Translations under genes and position numbers: made by a program
Assembly: GCA_013398955.1 (NCBI GenBank)
Contig: VWPU01010164.1
Coordinates: 434,001-498,000 of the forward strand
DNA from: Callaeas wilsoni
Taxonomy: Eukaryota; Chordata; Aves; Passeriformes; Callaeidae
DNA length: 64,000 nt
Direction: 5' to 3'
Notes under the pieces: generated by a model
What the model was told of the DNA's origin: nothing
Databases searched by the model: none
The model's input: the letters and a program-made list of their open reading frames with translations, nothing else
Shown here: piece after piece, positions 63,624-64,000 of the stretch
How positions within the stretch are numbered: position 1 is the first letter of the stretch
Layout of the letters: each line of letters opens with the position of its first letter

Positions 63624-64000
63624 TGTGTTGGTTTCAGGTGGGGCAGAGTTAATTTTTTTCACAATGGTTCGTATGGAGCTGTGTTTTGGATTTGTGCTGA
63701 ACACAGGATTCATAATACAGAGGTGTTTTTGTTATTGCCGAGCAGGGCTTGCACAGAGCCAAGGCCTTTTCTGCTTTTCATGCTGCCATGCTGGCAAGGA
63801 AGTCAGAAGTGCATGGGAGGCTGAGAGGAGATGCAGCCAGGGTGGGTGACCCCAAGAGACCAAAGGGATATTCCAGACCATATGGCATCGTGGTCAGCAT
63901 ACAAAGTTGGAAGAAGGAGAAAGGAGAGGAAATGTTTAGAGCGATGACATTTGTCTTCCCAAGTAACTGTTACACGTGATGAGACCCTGCTGTCCTGGAG
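63624..64000 (+). mobile_element. LTR, family C, cut by the window end
   Basis: It starts with TGTGTTGGTTTCAGG. It continues with the recognised avian LTR phrases 'ggagctgtgttttggatttg', 'gccaaggccttttctgcttt', 'ggatattccagaccatatgg', a TATA-like 'cagcatacaaag' near 63897, and 'tttgtcttcccaagtaactg'. The orientation is plus. The last few hundred bases, with poly(A) signal and terminus, lie outside the window, so solo or proviral status cannot be told. It is much better preserved than the minus copy at 58623-59128. Confidence 0.9.

Overview
The window looks like a stretch of bird nuclear genome, most likely a songbird or other neoavian. It is AT-rich and gene-poor, with interspersed repeats typical of birds. 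These are CR1 LINEs, some ending in the ATTCTGTG-type 3' octamer repeat, and long LTRs of avian endogenous retroviruses, nearly all solo or fragmentary. I see no mammalian-type SINE or L1, no bacterial-style gene organisation, no CRISPR array, and no tRNA or rRNA. Repeat family assignments come from memory of avian repeat structure and were not checked by a database search.

Layout. 1-9 kb is unique AT-rich DNA with one very old amniote-type CR1 relic near 2 kb. 9-14.4 kb holds a CR1 fragment, a possible LTR-derived block, a second CR1 3' end and a 1.1-kb solo LTR (family A). 14.4-19.8 kb is unique and includes a possible orphan ORF pair and a block with two perfect inverted repeats that looks like a conserved non-coding element. 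19.8-20.4 kb has a perfect 20-bp-period TTCC/TCCC array and a CCATT pentamer array. 24.6-26.2 kb has an ancient CR1 with a recognisable reverse-transcriptase remnant and a CR1 ORF2 scrap. 34.4-35.9 kb has a GGAA array, the best exon candidate of the window (minus strand) and an LTR with very close TATA and poly(A) signals (family D). 41-47 kb has a TA/TG repeat, a truncated family A LTR, a CR1 3' end, a longer CR1 copy and a family B solo LTR with a perfect 5-bp target duplication. 51.2-52.9 kb is a cluster of three CR1 pieces. 53.8 kb is an 86-N assembly gap beside a purine hexamer repeat. 58.6-64 kb has two family C LTRs in opposite orientations and the 3' end of a minus-strand provirus (family B LTR plus about 350 bp of internal sequence).

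No intact gene can be established. The only coding sequence I would list is a single 238-bp exon-like block at 34740-34977 with a good acceptor and a GC-type donor, product unknown. The window therefore reads as an intergenic or large-intron region shaped mainly by repeat insertion. Most long open reading frames are antisense or frame-shifted readings of LTRs, CR1 copies or simple repeats. I find no convincing evidence of a new multi-gene system. The best leads are the exon candidate, the palindrome-bearing block at 15.54-15.84 kb, the orphan ORF pair at 14.9-15.5 kb and the stem that straddles the provirus PPT/LTR junction.
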